Shown: one piece after another, positions 27,242-34,951 of the stretch
Layout of the letters: each line of letters starts with the position of its first letter
Numbering within the stretch: position 1 is the stretch's first letter
Origin: Deltaproteobacteria bacterium YD0425bin51
GTDB taxonomy: Bacteria > Desulfobacterota > Desulfobacteria > Desulfobacterales > YD0425bin51
DNA length: 64,000 nucleotides
Direction of reading: 5' to 3'
Assembly: GCA_002753225.1 (NCBI GenBank)
Contig: PDZS01000006.1
Coordinates: 85,864-149,863, forward strand
The notes under the pieces: generated by a model
Seen by the model: the letters and a program-made list of their open reading frames with translations, nothing else
Told to the model about the DNA's origin: nothing
Database searches by the model: none
Made by a program: the position numbers and the translations under genes

Positions 27242-28930
27242 ATGACTGGTAAACCAAAACCTGCATTTTGGATAGTAGTAGCTCTTGTAGTAATAGGACT
27301 CACAAGCTTTTCTTTATATAGGGCAAAAGCCATAAAAAAGAGCGATACAGGAGTAACAATAAATGATGTTTCTAATTCATCAGCTTTAGGAATATCTTTT
27401 TATACATCTAGTGCAAAGAAGACTTGGATTGATGAGATGATTAAAGAGTTTCATGCAAGTAATAAAAATATTAAAATAAAAGCATTTCATGGAAATTCAG
27501 GCGATAATTTAGATGATCTTAAAGCAGGAAAAATAAAACCAGATATTTGGTCACCAGGAGATGAATCTTGGCTCCAGCTTGCATTATCTTATTATAGAGA
27601 CGTTAAACAAAAAGTTTTGTTTGAAGAATATAAACCTTTGGTTAATATACCTTTGATTATTGCCATGTGGGAGCCAATGGCAAAAGTTTTAGGATATCCT
27701 AAACCCATTTCATGGAAAGATATTTATAATGTAGCATCAAAAGAAGAAGGTTGGACAGCTCTTGGTCATTCTGAATGGGGTAAATTTAGATGGGGGCATG
27801 CTCATCCTGATGCAAATTCAGGTTTTTTGACTATTATTTCTGAAATATATGCAGCACTGAATAAAACAGAAGGTATAACTACAGATGACTTAAAAAAGCC
27901 TGAAGTTATTTCTTTTTTACATGACTTTGAGAGTGCAGTCGAGCATTATGGTTTATCTAATACATGGATTGACGATATTATGCATATAAAAGGACCAAGT
28001 TATCTTTCTGCAACAGTACAATATGAAAACACAATTATAGAAACAAATGCAAAACATAAAAATAAACCTTTTAAACTAGTAGCTATTTATCCTACAGAAG
28101 GAAATATCTGGACAAGGCATCCTATTGCAATTTTAGATGGGGAATGGATGACTCCAGAGAAAAAAGAGGCATGTAAAAAATTTATTGATTTTCTTTTGAG
28201 TAAAGATGCTCAAACCAAAGCTATGAAAATGGGTTTAAGGCCTATTATAAAAGATATTGTAATTGAAAGCCCTTTTGATGAAGAACATGGAGTTATTGAC
28301 AAAGTAAATTCTGATAAAGCTTTTACTGTTCCTGATGAGAGCGTTTTAAAAAGAATAAGAGATTTATGGGAGGATGTAAAAGTTCCAGCTACTGTTATTC
28401 TTGTTATAGATATATCTGGAAGTATGAAAGGAGAGCCAATAGATAGTGCAAAACAAGGAGCAGTCCAATTTATTAAAGCAATGAAGCCAAGGGATGAATT
28501 AAAAGTAGTAGTTTTCAATAACATTATTACAACTCTCTCAGATATGTGTTCTATACAACAGTGTGGAGAGGGAGTTATAAGTCGTATTCAAGGAATTTTT
28601 GCAGATAGAGGTACAGCTCTTTATGATGCAATGGCAAAGTGTTATGTGGAATTATCAAAATTAAAAAAGGATAACCCTAAACGGAGATATAATCTTCTTA
28701 TTTTATCAGATGGTAAAGATACAGCAAGCTCAACAAGAAGGGATGACTTTGTAGATATGCTTCCGCGAGGTGAAGATTATAATGTTCCAAAGATTTATTC
28801 AATTGCTTATGGCTCTGAAGCTGATAAAGACTTACTTGCTGAAATATCAAATAAAACCAATGGACGTCTTTTTATAAGCTCTCCAGAAGAGATTGTTAAA
28901 ACTTATAAAGAACTTAGCGCAAATTTTTAA
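27242..28930 (+). CDS. Membrane-anchored solute-binding domain fused to VWA domain
   Basis: 562 aa. A single membrane helix near the N-terminus (FWIVVALVVIGLTSFSLY) anchors an extracytoplasmic part. Residues 50-365 resemble a type 2 periplasmic solute-binding protein (ISFYTSSAKKTWIDEMIKEF, PDIWSPGDESWLQL, VNIPLIIAMWEPMAKVLG, SFLHDFESAVEHYG, FIDFLLSKDAQTKAM). Residues 380-560 are a von Willebrand A domain with MIDAS residues DISGSM, the RGTALYDAM threonine and LSDGKDT. The metal site looks intact. A solute-binding-VWA fusion next to PspA is a recognised but poorly understood envelope-stress pairing. It follows pspA by 11 bases and precedes a membrane coiled-coil gene by 3. Confidence 0.8.
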   Translation: MTGKPKPAFWIVVALVVIGLTSFSLYRAKAIKKSDTGVTINDVSNSSALGISFYTSSAKKTWIDEMIKEFHASNKNIKIKAFHGNSGDNLDDLKAGKIKPDIWSPGDESWLQLALSYYRDVKQKVLFEEYKPLVNIPLIIAMWEPMAKVLGYPKPISWKDIYNVASKEEGWTALGHSEWGKFRWGHAHPDANSGFLTIISEIYAALNKTEGITTDDLKKPEVISFLHDFESAVEHYGLSNTWIDDIMHIKGPSYLSATVQYENTIIETNAKHKNKPFKLVAIYPTEGNIWTRHPIAILDGEWMTPEKKEACKKFIDFLLSKDAQTKAMKMGLRPIIKDIVIESPFDEEHGVIDKVNSDKAFTVPDESVLKRIRDLWEDVKVPATVILVIDISGSMKGEPIDSAKQGAVQFIKAMKPRDELKVVVFNNIITTLSDMCSIQQCGEGVISRIQGIFADRGTALYDAMAKCYVELSKLKKDNPKRRYNLLILSDGKDTASSTRRDDFVDMLPRGEDYNVPKIYSIAYGSEADKDLLAEISNKTNGRLFISSPEEIVKTYKELSANF

Positions 28931-28933
28931 TTT

Positions 28934-29788
28934 ATGAATATTCTTAAATATAGTTTAAAAGCATTTCTTTTTCACTGGAATTTGCTATTTGTAGGTTCTG
29001 GAGCATCTTTCGGTATTATATTAGGATATCCTGATATAGTTCTTCCAATATTGGGAGCTTTAGAAGTAATTTATATAGCACTTCTTGCTACTAACACACG
29101 TTTTCAGTCTTACATAGATAGACAAGAAGGTAAAGACACAATTGAATCTATAGATTCTTTTAATAAAGCAGATACTATGCTTATTTCTTTGAAGAAAATA
29201 GACCGTGATAGATTTAACAGGCTTAAAAATAAATGTATTGAATTATCTAACATTGCAGAAAAAATTAGTCCAAATTCAGACGAGGACCCTCTTGGAATTA
29301 AAGAAATTCAAATAAATAATATAAATAAGCTCTTATGGATATACTTAAAATTACTTTTTATCAAAAATGCAATGGATAGTTTTTTTGCCACAACTAAAAA
29401 AGAAGATATTGAAGCAAATATAGAAAAAACAAAAGATAGGCTTTTAAGCTTAGGAGAAAAAGATGATATTGCAAAAGCCAAGCAAAAAAATTCCCTTCAA
29501 GATACGCTAACAACACTGGAGTTAAGGCTTAAGAATTATAAAGAGGCTTTAGAGAACTATGACTTTATAGGTTTAGAGATTGATAGATTAGATTCAAAAA
29601 TAGCTAGTATTGCAGAGACTAGCATAAATAGACAAGAGCCAGATATTATAACTGGTGAAATAGACGTTGTTTCACACTCCATCAAACAAACAGAAAAAGC
29701 AATGACAGAACTTGGCTTTATTTCCAACCTTTCTTTAGAAGAAGAAGATACACCTTATCTTTTAACTTCTACATCAAAAAATTATTAA
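28934..29788 (+). CDS. Membrane protein with cytoplasmic coiled coil, unknown family
   Basis: 284 aa. Two membrane segments near the N-terminus (WNLLFVGSGASFGIILG and VLPILGALEVIYIALLA) and then some 210 residues that are largely helical and charged, with a coiled coil (ANIEKTKDRLLSLGEKDDIAKAKQKN, TLTTLELRLKNYKEALENY). I do not recognise the family. It begins three bases after the solute-binding-VWA gene, so the two are translationally linked, and it ends the six-gene envelope cluster; the R-M island starts 65 bp later. A partner or anchor for the PspA polymer or the VWA protein is a reasonable guess. Confidence 0.6.
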   Translation: MNILKYSLKAFLFHWNLLFVGSGASFGIILGYPDIVLPILGALEVIYIALLATNTRFQSYIDRQEGKDTIESIDSFNKADTMLISLKKIDRDRFNRLKNKCIELSNIAEKISPNSDEDPLGIKEIQINNINKLLWIYLKLLFIKNAMDSFFATTKKEDIEANIEKTKDRLLSLGEKDDIAKAKQKNSLQDTLTTLELRLKNYKEALENYDFIGLEIDRLDSKIASIAETSINRQEPDIITGEIDVVSHSIKQTEKAMTELGFISNLSLEEEDTPYLLTSTSKNY

Positions 29789-29853
29789 TAATTACTTCCA
29801 TGTCTTAATAATAATCGATATTTTTACGATTATAGTTTATCGGAGAGCAAAAA

Positions 29854-31101
29854 ATGGCAAAAGCCAAAAAAAATGAAAATGAACAAGAGCCAATAGAAAA
29901 ACAGCTTTGGAAATCTGCGGATAAGCTCAGAAAAAACATAGATGCCGCAGAATATAAGCATATTGTTTTGGGATTAATCTTTCTGAAATATATATCGTAT
30001 GCTTTTGAAGAATTACACAACAAGTTAAAAGAAGGTAAAGGTGAATATCAAGGGGCTGATCCCGAAGACAAAGATGAATATAAAGCAGAGAATGTATTCT
30101 TTGTTCCTGAAAAAGCTCGCTGGTCTTATCTACAATCCAAAGCCAAGTTGCCAGAAATCGGAAAATTTGTGGATAATGCAATGGATATCATTGAAAAGGA
30201 CAATCCAACGCTTAAGGATGTGTTACCAAAAGTTTTTGCCAGAGGAAACCTTGACCCTACCAATCTTGGCGGTTTGATTGATCTTATCGGAAACATTGCT
30301 TTAGGTGACGCAAAAGCCAGAAGTGCTGACGTTCTTGGGCATGTATTTGAGTATTTTCTCGGAGAATTTGCTTTAGCCGAAGGGAAAAAAGGCGGACAAT
30401 TCTACACCCCAAGAAGCGTTGTAGAATTATTAGTTGAGATGTTAGAGCCATATAAAGGACGTGTATTTGACCCCTGTTGCGCTTCTGGAGGCATGTTTGT
30501 CCAGTCGGAAAAGTTTGTCGCAGACCATCAGGGAAAAGTAAGCGATATTTCCATTTATGGTCAGGAAAGCAATCAAACCACATGGCGACTGGCAAAGATG
30601 AATCTCGCCATACGCGGTATAGACAGTTCACAGGTAAAATGGAATAACGAAGGTTCATTTTTAAATGATGCTCACAGGGACCTTAAAGCAGATTATGTTA
30701 TTGCCAATCCTCCATTTAATGACAGCGATTGGAGCGGAGATTTGCTTAGAAAAGACGGCAGATGGAAATACGGCACACCGCCGACAGGAAGAACCCGCGA
30801 ACTTTCGCAAGAAGATATACAAAAAATTGCTGGAACATATCACAATTGGCGCAATCCCAACGGTAGCTATGAAGATATCAAAGGTTTTTGCAATTCCGCA
30901 TCTGTTGCGAGGGTCAGAGAACTTGATTACGTGCTGACACCGGGCAGATATGTAGGACTGCCTGATGATGAGGATGATTTTAATTTTAATGAGAGATGGA
31001 CAAAGCTGAAAGCAGAATTTGAAGAGCAGTTAAAAGAAGAGGAAAAGCTCAATGTGCTGATTTTAAAAAACCTTGCTAAAGTTGAGGTAAAAAATGGCTG
31101 A
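29854..31101 (+). CDS. hsdM: Type I restriction-modification DNA methyltransferase HsdM with internal deletion
   Basis: 415 aa, about 100 shorter than the usual 490-530. The N-terminal HsdM_N part ([23 protein letters not shown]) and the catalytic core are present: [12 protein letters not shown], motif I as [16 protein letters not shown] (usually CCGSGG), and motif IV NPPFND. After [10 protein letters not shown] the sequence jumps straight to [20 protein letters not shown]. In relatives about 100 residues lie between these blocks, beginning NANFAWVQH and holding VLANGSMSS and QLFYSTQIPVCLWF. The deletion is in frame (junction near 30780). N6-adenine methylation is probably lost. It overlaps the DUF1016 remnant by 8 bases. 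Artefact of assembly cannot be excluded. Confidence 0.85.
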   Translation: MAKAKKNENEQEPIEKQLWKSADKLRKNIDAAEYKHIVLGLIFLKYISYAFEELHNKLKEGKGEYQGADPEDKDEYKAENVFFVPEKARWSYLQSKAKLPEIGKFVDNAMDIIEKDNPTLKDVLPKVFARGNLDPTNLGGLIDLIGNIALGDAKARSADVLGHVFEYFLGEFALAEGKKGGQFYTPRSVVELLVEMLEPYKGRVFDPCCASGGMFVQSEKFVADHQGKVSDISIYGQESNQTTWRLAKMNLAIRGIDSSQVKWNNEGSFLNDAHRDLKADYVIANPPFNDSDWSGDLLRKDGRWKYGTPPTGRTRELSQEDIQKIAGTYHNWRNPNGSYEDIKGFCNSASVARVRELDYVLTPGRYVGLPDDEDDFNFNERWTKLKAEFEEQLKEEEKLNVLILKNLAKVEVKNG

Positions 31102-31688
31102 TACCTTGAGCGCCAATAAGGATTATGATTATATCTCATTTGTTTCTGAAGTGAAAGAATTGATACGCCGTTCTCAATATCAAGCTTTAAAAGCTGTCAA
31201 CAAAGAATTGATAAAACTCTACTGGGATATTGGTCGGATGATCGTTGAAAAACAACAGACTCTTGGCTGGGGAAAATCCGTGGTTGAACAGCTTTCCAAA
31301 GATATTCAGTGTGAATATCCAGGTATTCAAGGGTTTTCTACAAGTAACCTTTGGAATATGAAGTTGTTTTACTCAGAAATTCAACAAAATGAAAAACTCC
31401 AACCATTGGTTGGAGAAATTAGCTGGACAAAAAACATCCTGATTCTAACAAAATGCAAAGACCCTTTGGAACGGGAATTTTACATGCTGCATGTTAAAAA
31501 ATTTGGCTGGACCAAGGATGTCTTGGTTCATCAGATTGAAAACAACCTTACAGCCAATTGGTGTGGCAACTTACAGCACTTCCCCTTCTTTACCGGAAGA
31601 ATACAGAAAATATCTCCCAACACCAGAAGAGATCGCTCAACGTTTCGCGATTGTTAAAGCTTTATTTGGGGATGAAGATGAAAAATAA
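31094..31688 (+). pseudogene. DUF1016/YhcG-family PDDEXK nuclease remnant, nuclease domain deleted
   Basis: The first 150 or so residues are a well-preserved DUF1016 N-terminal domain (ELIKLYWDIGRMIVEKQQ, LGWGKSVVEQLSKD, GFSTSNLWNMKLFY, WTKNILILTKCKDPLEREFY, GWTKDVLVHQIENN). The frame then leaves the family and ends as unrelated residues at 31657. In the next frame (31549-31688) the family's C-terminal tail is recognisable: LQPIGVATY and LPEEYRKYLPTPEEIAQRF. So the intervening 150-200 residue nuclease domain has been lost with a frame change near 31545-31552. Type I systems often carry such a protein. Only the N-terminal domain would be made, with an altered tail. Confidence 0.75.
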
Positions 31689-31977
31689 GAGTGATATTTG
31701 GAAATTAGCCAATTCAATCGTAAGAATAACAAAACAGGCTGAACTAACAGGTTTATTTACAGATACGAGAGAATTATTAGAGTGTCAAAATTGTGGATTA
31801 ATGGAAGACATTGCCGCTGAAGGTAACTTAATGACCTATAAAAGAAATGTAATGAATAACGATGAGGCTCAAAAAGATAGCTATTTACGTTTTATTCCAA
31901 CCGATAATGCCAATATTTTTATATGTCCACAGTGCGGAAATTGCGTTGAGCTATCCGATAAGGAGACTGGTCAATGA
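31678..31977 (+). CDS. Small zinc-ribbon protein between DUF1016 remnant and hsdS
   Basis: 99 aa from the ATG at 31678 (MKNKSDIWKLANSIVRITKQ), chosen because GGGG lies six bases upstream; ATG at 31672 is an alternative. Two CxxC pairs (CQNCG and CPQCGNC) about 50 residues apart suggest a zinc ribbon. Its start overlaps the tail of the DUF1016 remnant by 11 bases and its stop overlaps hsdS by four (ATGA), so it is integrated into the R-M operon and probably co-translated. I recognise it only as a small Zn-ribbon protein. Function unknown; a DNA- or protein-binding accessory is possible. Confidence 0.6.
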   Translation: MKNKSDIWKLANSIVRITKQAELTGLFTDTRELLECQNCGLMEDIAAEGNLMTYKRNVMNNDEAQKDSYLRFIPTDNANIFICPQCGNCVELSDKETGQ

Positions 31978-33053
31978 GTGAGTGGAAGGAATGTAAGTTG
32001 GGGGATTTTATCTCTTTTGGTAATGGGAAATCTCGTCCCCAAAATGATGGGATAATACCAATTTATGGAGGGAATGGGATTCTTGGTTATTGTAATCAGT
32101 ATAACTATCAAGACGAAACAATTATAATTGGTAGAGTCGGGGCTTATTGTGGCTCTGTCTTTTATGAAAATAAACCTATTTGGGTTTCAGATAACGCTTT
32201 ATCTGCAAAACCAAAAGAAAGAAATAATACAAAATTTCTATTTTATTTCCTCAAAAATTTAGAACTAAATCAATTTGCAGAAGGCTCAAGCCATCCTCTT
32301 GTAACCCAAACATTGCTAAACTCAATTGATGTTGAAATTCCAGGAAAGGTAACTGAACAACAAGCCATCGCCTCCGTCCTTTCCAGCCTCGACGACAAAA
32401 TAGACCTGCTCCACCGCCAGAACAAAACCCTTGAAGCTATGGCGGAAACGCTTTTTAGGCAGTGGTTTGTGGAGGAGGCGGGGGAGGGGTGGGAGGAAGG
32501 GAAAATTCCTGATGAGTTTGATTATGTAATGGGAGTTTCTCCACTAGGTAAAAGTTATAACGAAAATGGTGAAGGCGTCCCCATGTATCAGGGCAATGCT
32601 GACTTTGAATTTCGTTTTCCAAAGAGAAGGATATTTACAACAGATCCGAAAAGATTTGCTGAAAAATTTGATACACTTATCAGTGTAAGAGCACCAGTTG
32701 GCGCACAAAATATGGCAGATGAGCGATGTTGTATTGGTCGTGGAGTGGCAGCTTTCAAATATAAGTTAAGCAACGAATATTACACATATACTTATTTCAA
32801 AATTAAATCTCTTATGAAAGAAATAGACCAATTCAACCACACAGGCACAGTTTTCGGCTCTATCAGTAAAAGTGATTTTGAAGAAATCTCAATAATTCTG
32901 CCTCCAAGCCAATTTGTTGATAATTATCAAAAAGAAGTAAGACCTATTGATGATAAAATAATTGCTAATTGTCATCAAATCCGTACTCTCGAAAAACTCC
33001 GTGACACGCTTTTACCTAAATTAATGAGCGGTGAAGTGAGGCTGAAACTATGA
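31974..33053 (+). CDS. hsdS: Type I restriction-modification specificity subunit HsdS
   Basis: 359 aa, slightly short for the family (about 380-450). Two target-recognition halves are visible. The first (about 1-120) opens WKECKLGDFISFGNGKSRP and ends in the conserved helix TEQQAIASVLSSLDDKIDLLHRQN plus ALAEMAETLFRQWF-like residues. The second starts at EGWEEGKIPDEFDYVMG and ends LEKLRDTLLPKLMSGEVRL. The two helical conserved regions space the half-sites; the recognition sequence cannot be predicted by eye. It looks intact although the HsdM partner is damaged. It overlaps the zinc-ribbon gene and the AlbA_2 gene by four bases each. Confidence 0.92.
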   Translation: MSEWKECKLGDFISFGNGKSRPQNDGIIPIYGGNGILGYCNQYNYQDETIIIGRVGAYCGSVFYENKPIWVSDNALSAKPKERNNTKFLFYFLKNLELNQFAEGSSHPLVTQTLLNSIDVEIPGKVTEQQAIASVLSSLDDKIDLLHRQNKTLEAMAETLFRQWFVEEAGEGWEEGKIPDEFDYVMGVSPLGKSYNENGEGVPMYQGNADFEFRFPKRRIFTTDPKRFAEKFDTLISVRAPVGAQNMADERCCIGRGVAAFKYKLSNEYYTYTYFKIKSLMKEIDQFNHTGTVFGSISKSDFEEISIILPPSQFVDNYQKEVRPIDDKIIANCHQIRTLEKLRDTLLPKLMSGEVRLKL

Positions 33054-34951
33054 TAGAATTAACCATTCAAGATATTTTAGCCCTAATCGAATCAACAGAG
33101 GTAGAATTCAAATCCGCACAGGGACGAGATGGCTTAGGAGAACTCCCGCAAAGTTTTTGGGAAACGTATTCTGCCATGGCGAATACTTCCGGCGGACATA
33201 TTTATCTGGGAATTGAGGAAACCAGGGATCACAAGTACGTTTGTCGAGGCATACAAGATACGGATAAAATCCAGAAAGTGCTTTGGGATACGATAAACAA
33301 TAAGCATAAAGTCAATCGGAATGTTTTATCAATACATGATGTTCAGATTATCCGGGTTGACAACTGTAATCTTCTGGATATTCGTGTTCCCAGAGCAAGA
33401 CGACAGGACAGACCTGTCTATGTTGGAGCATCTCCATTTGGTAATACATACGTTCGGCAACATGAGGGCGATTATAAAGCCGATGATGAGACAGTGCGCC
33501 GGATGATTGCTGAAGCGGTGGAAGATTCCCGTGATGATAGAATTCTAGAGTATTTCGGCATTGATGATTTGGAAAAGGAAACAGTCAATGCGTATCGAAA
33601 TAGGTTTGCTTCCCTTAAACCGGAAAGTCCCTGGCTTGATTTGTCTCTCGAAGATTTTTTATTGAGAATTGGGGTCATGGGAAAAGACCGAGTGAGTGGC
33701 AAGAGCGGACTCAGGGTAGCCGGTTTATTGATGTTTGGCCGGTATGATACCATTAAAGAAGTTTTCCCGCATTATATGGTCGATTATCAGGAACGCCCGG
33801 AACCCAAAAAAGAGGTGCGGTGGATAGACCGTATTACACCTGATGGAACATGGTCAGGGAATCTCTATGATTTTTTTCAAAAAACAATGCGTAAATTAAC
33901 CGCTGATCTGAAGGTTCCATTTCAATTGGAACTCGGTATCCGAAAAGATGATACACCGGTTCATGAAGCATTAAGGGAAGCATTGACGAATACGTTGATC
34001 CATGCTGATTTTACCGGTCGTGTTTCAATTTTGATTGTGAAACGCCCCGATCTCTTTGGTTTTCGTAATCCCGGACTCATGAGGGTATCCATAGATCAAG
34101 CCATTACAGGTGGAATCAGCGACTGCCGGAATCATCGAATCCAGGATTTATTCAGGTTCATTGGCTTGGGCGAACATGCCGGCTCAGGTATTCCAAAAAT
34201 TTATAAAAACTGGAAATCACAGCACTGGCGAGCGCCATCATTATATGAAGACAGACAGCATGAGCAGACGCTTCTTGAACTCAGGATGATCAGTTTGATG
34301 CCGGAAGAAAGCATAAAAAAACTGGATGACTTGTTTGGCGACAGGTTGAGGAGCCTACCTGAACTTGAACGTGTTATTTTAATAACAGCGATGACGGAAG
34401 GAAAGGTTTATCATTCCAGAATAAAGGAAATATCAACAGATCATCCCAAAGATATTTCTTCGGCGCTTGCCCATCTCGTTCAAATGGATATGCTTGAAAA
34501 AGAAGGAGAAACACGAGCCAGTGTGTATTATATTCCGGGATTGAAACCGCTTGATTCCTATCTCCCTTTTATGGCGCTGTTTCAAAAAATCTCCCCGGAT
34601 TTGAATGAAAACGCTGATAGCAACTCCCCGGATTTGAACAATAGCTCCCCAGATTTAAAAGCTAACTCCCCAGATTTAAAATTAAAATTGGTGCGAGTTT
34701 TAAATTCTATGGGGTATCAAACGATGCCGGGTAAATTTAAAAATGAAGAGATGAAAAAGGTCATTATGGCTTTATGTCTTGATGCGTTTATTACTTTGAA
34801 AGAATTAGGCATTGTATTGGAACGAAATCCGAAATCGTTACAAGACCAATATTTAACTTCAATGATAAAGGATGGCTTTTTGGGACTTCGTTTCCCGGAT
34901 AATAAAAATCATCCTGAACAGGCTTATAGAAGTAAAAATCATGAACAATAA
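33050..34951 (+). CDS. AlbA_2/ATP-binding (Schlafen-like) transcriptional regulator-type protein
   Basis: 633 aa. N-terminal AlbA_2 (Schlafen AAA_4-like) DNA-binding domain (EFKSAQGRDGLGELPQSFWETYSAMANTSGG is the signature area, with GHIYLGIEE). Residues about 290-400 are a GHKL ATP-binding domain (HEALREALTNTLIHADF, FRNPGL, GEHAGSGIPKIY). The C-terminus has winged-helix-like segments and a linker with four SPDL repeats. Such genes are frequent passengers inside type I R-M loci, between hsdS and hsdR, with unclear regulatory or defence roles. It overlaps hsdS by four bases and hsdR by eleven. Base usage is less AT-rich than the flanking host genes. Confidence 0.8.
   Translation: MIELTIQDILALIESTEVEFKSAQGRDGLGELPQSFWETYSAMANTSGGHIYLGIEETRDHKYVCRGIQDTDKIQKVLWDTINNKHKVNRNVLSIHDVQIIRVDNCNLLDIRVPRARRQDRPVYVGASPFGNTYVRQHEGDYKADDETVRRMIAEAVEDSRDDRILEYFGIDDLEKETVNAYRNRFASLKPESPWLDLSLEDFLLRIGVMGKDRVSGKSGLRVAGLLMFGRYDTIKEVFPHYMVDYQERPEPKKEVRWIDRITPDGTWSGNLYDFFQKTMRKLTADLKVPFQLELGIRKDDTPVHEALREALTNTLIHADFTGRVSILIVKRPDLFGFRNPGLMRVSIDQAITGGISDCRNHRIQDLFRFIGLGEHAGSGIPKIYKNWKSQHWRAPSLYEDRQHEQTLLELRMISLMPEESIKKLDDLFGDRLRSLPELERVILITAMTEGKVYHSRIKEISTDHPKDISSALAHLVQMDMLEKEGETRASVYYIPGLKPLDSYLPFMALFQKISPDLNENADSNSPDLNNSSPDLKANSPDLKLKLVRVLNSMGYQTMPGKFKNEEMKKVIMALCLDAFITLKELGIVLERNPKSLQDQYLTSMIKDGFLGLRFPDNKNHPEQAYRSKNHEQ
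34591..34680 (+). repeat. Four-copy SPDL coding repeat in the AlbA_2 protein linker
   Basis: The 15-base unit CTCCCCGGATTTGAA or its variant CTCCCCAGATTTAAA occurs at 34591, 34624, 34645 and 34666, with spacings of 33, 21 and 21 bases. It encodes successive SPDL-containing seven-residue blocks in a disordered linker before the C-terminal winged-helix part. In-frame 21-base units allow copy-number change without breaking the reading frame. Confidence 0.8.

Noticed and set aside
30284..30658. Long minus-strand frame inside hsdM
   Set aside because: It lies fully within the methyltransferase coding region, shows no family pattern and no ribosome-binding site; it is a shadow frame.
34872..34940. 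Extended N-terminus of HsdR
   Set aside because: It would be translated out of the end of the AlbA_2 gene; the family starts at MNNKITESSIEQ at 34941.
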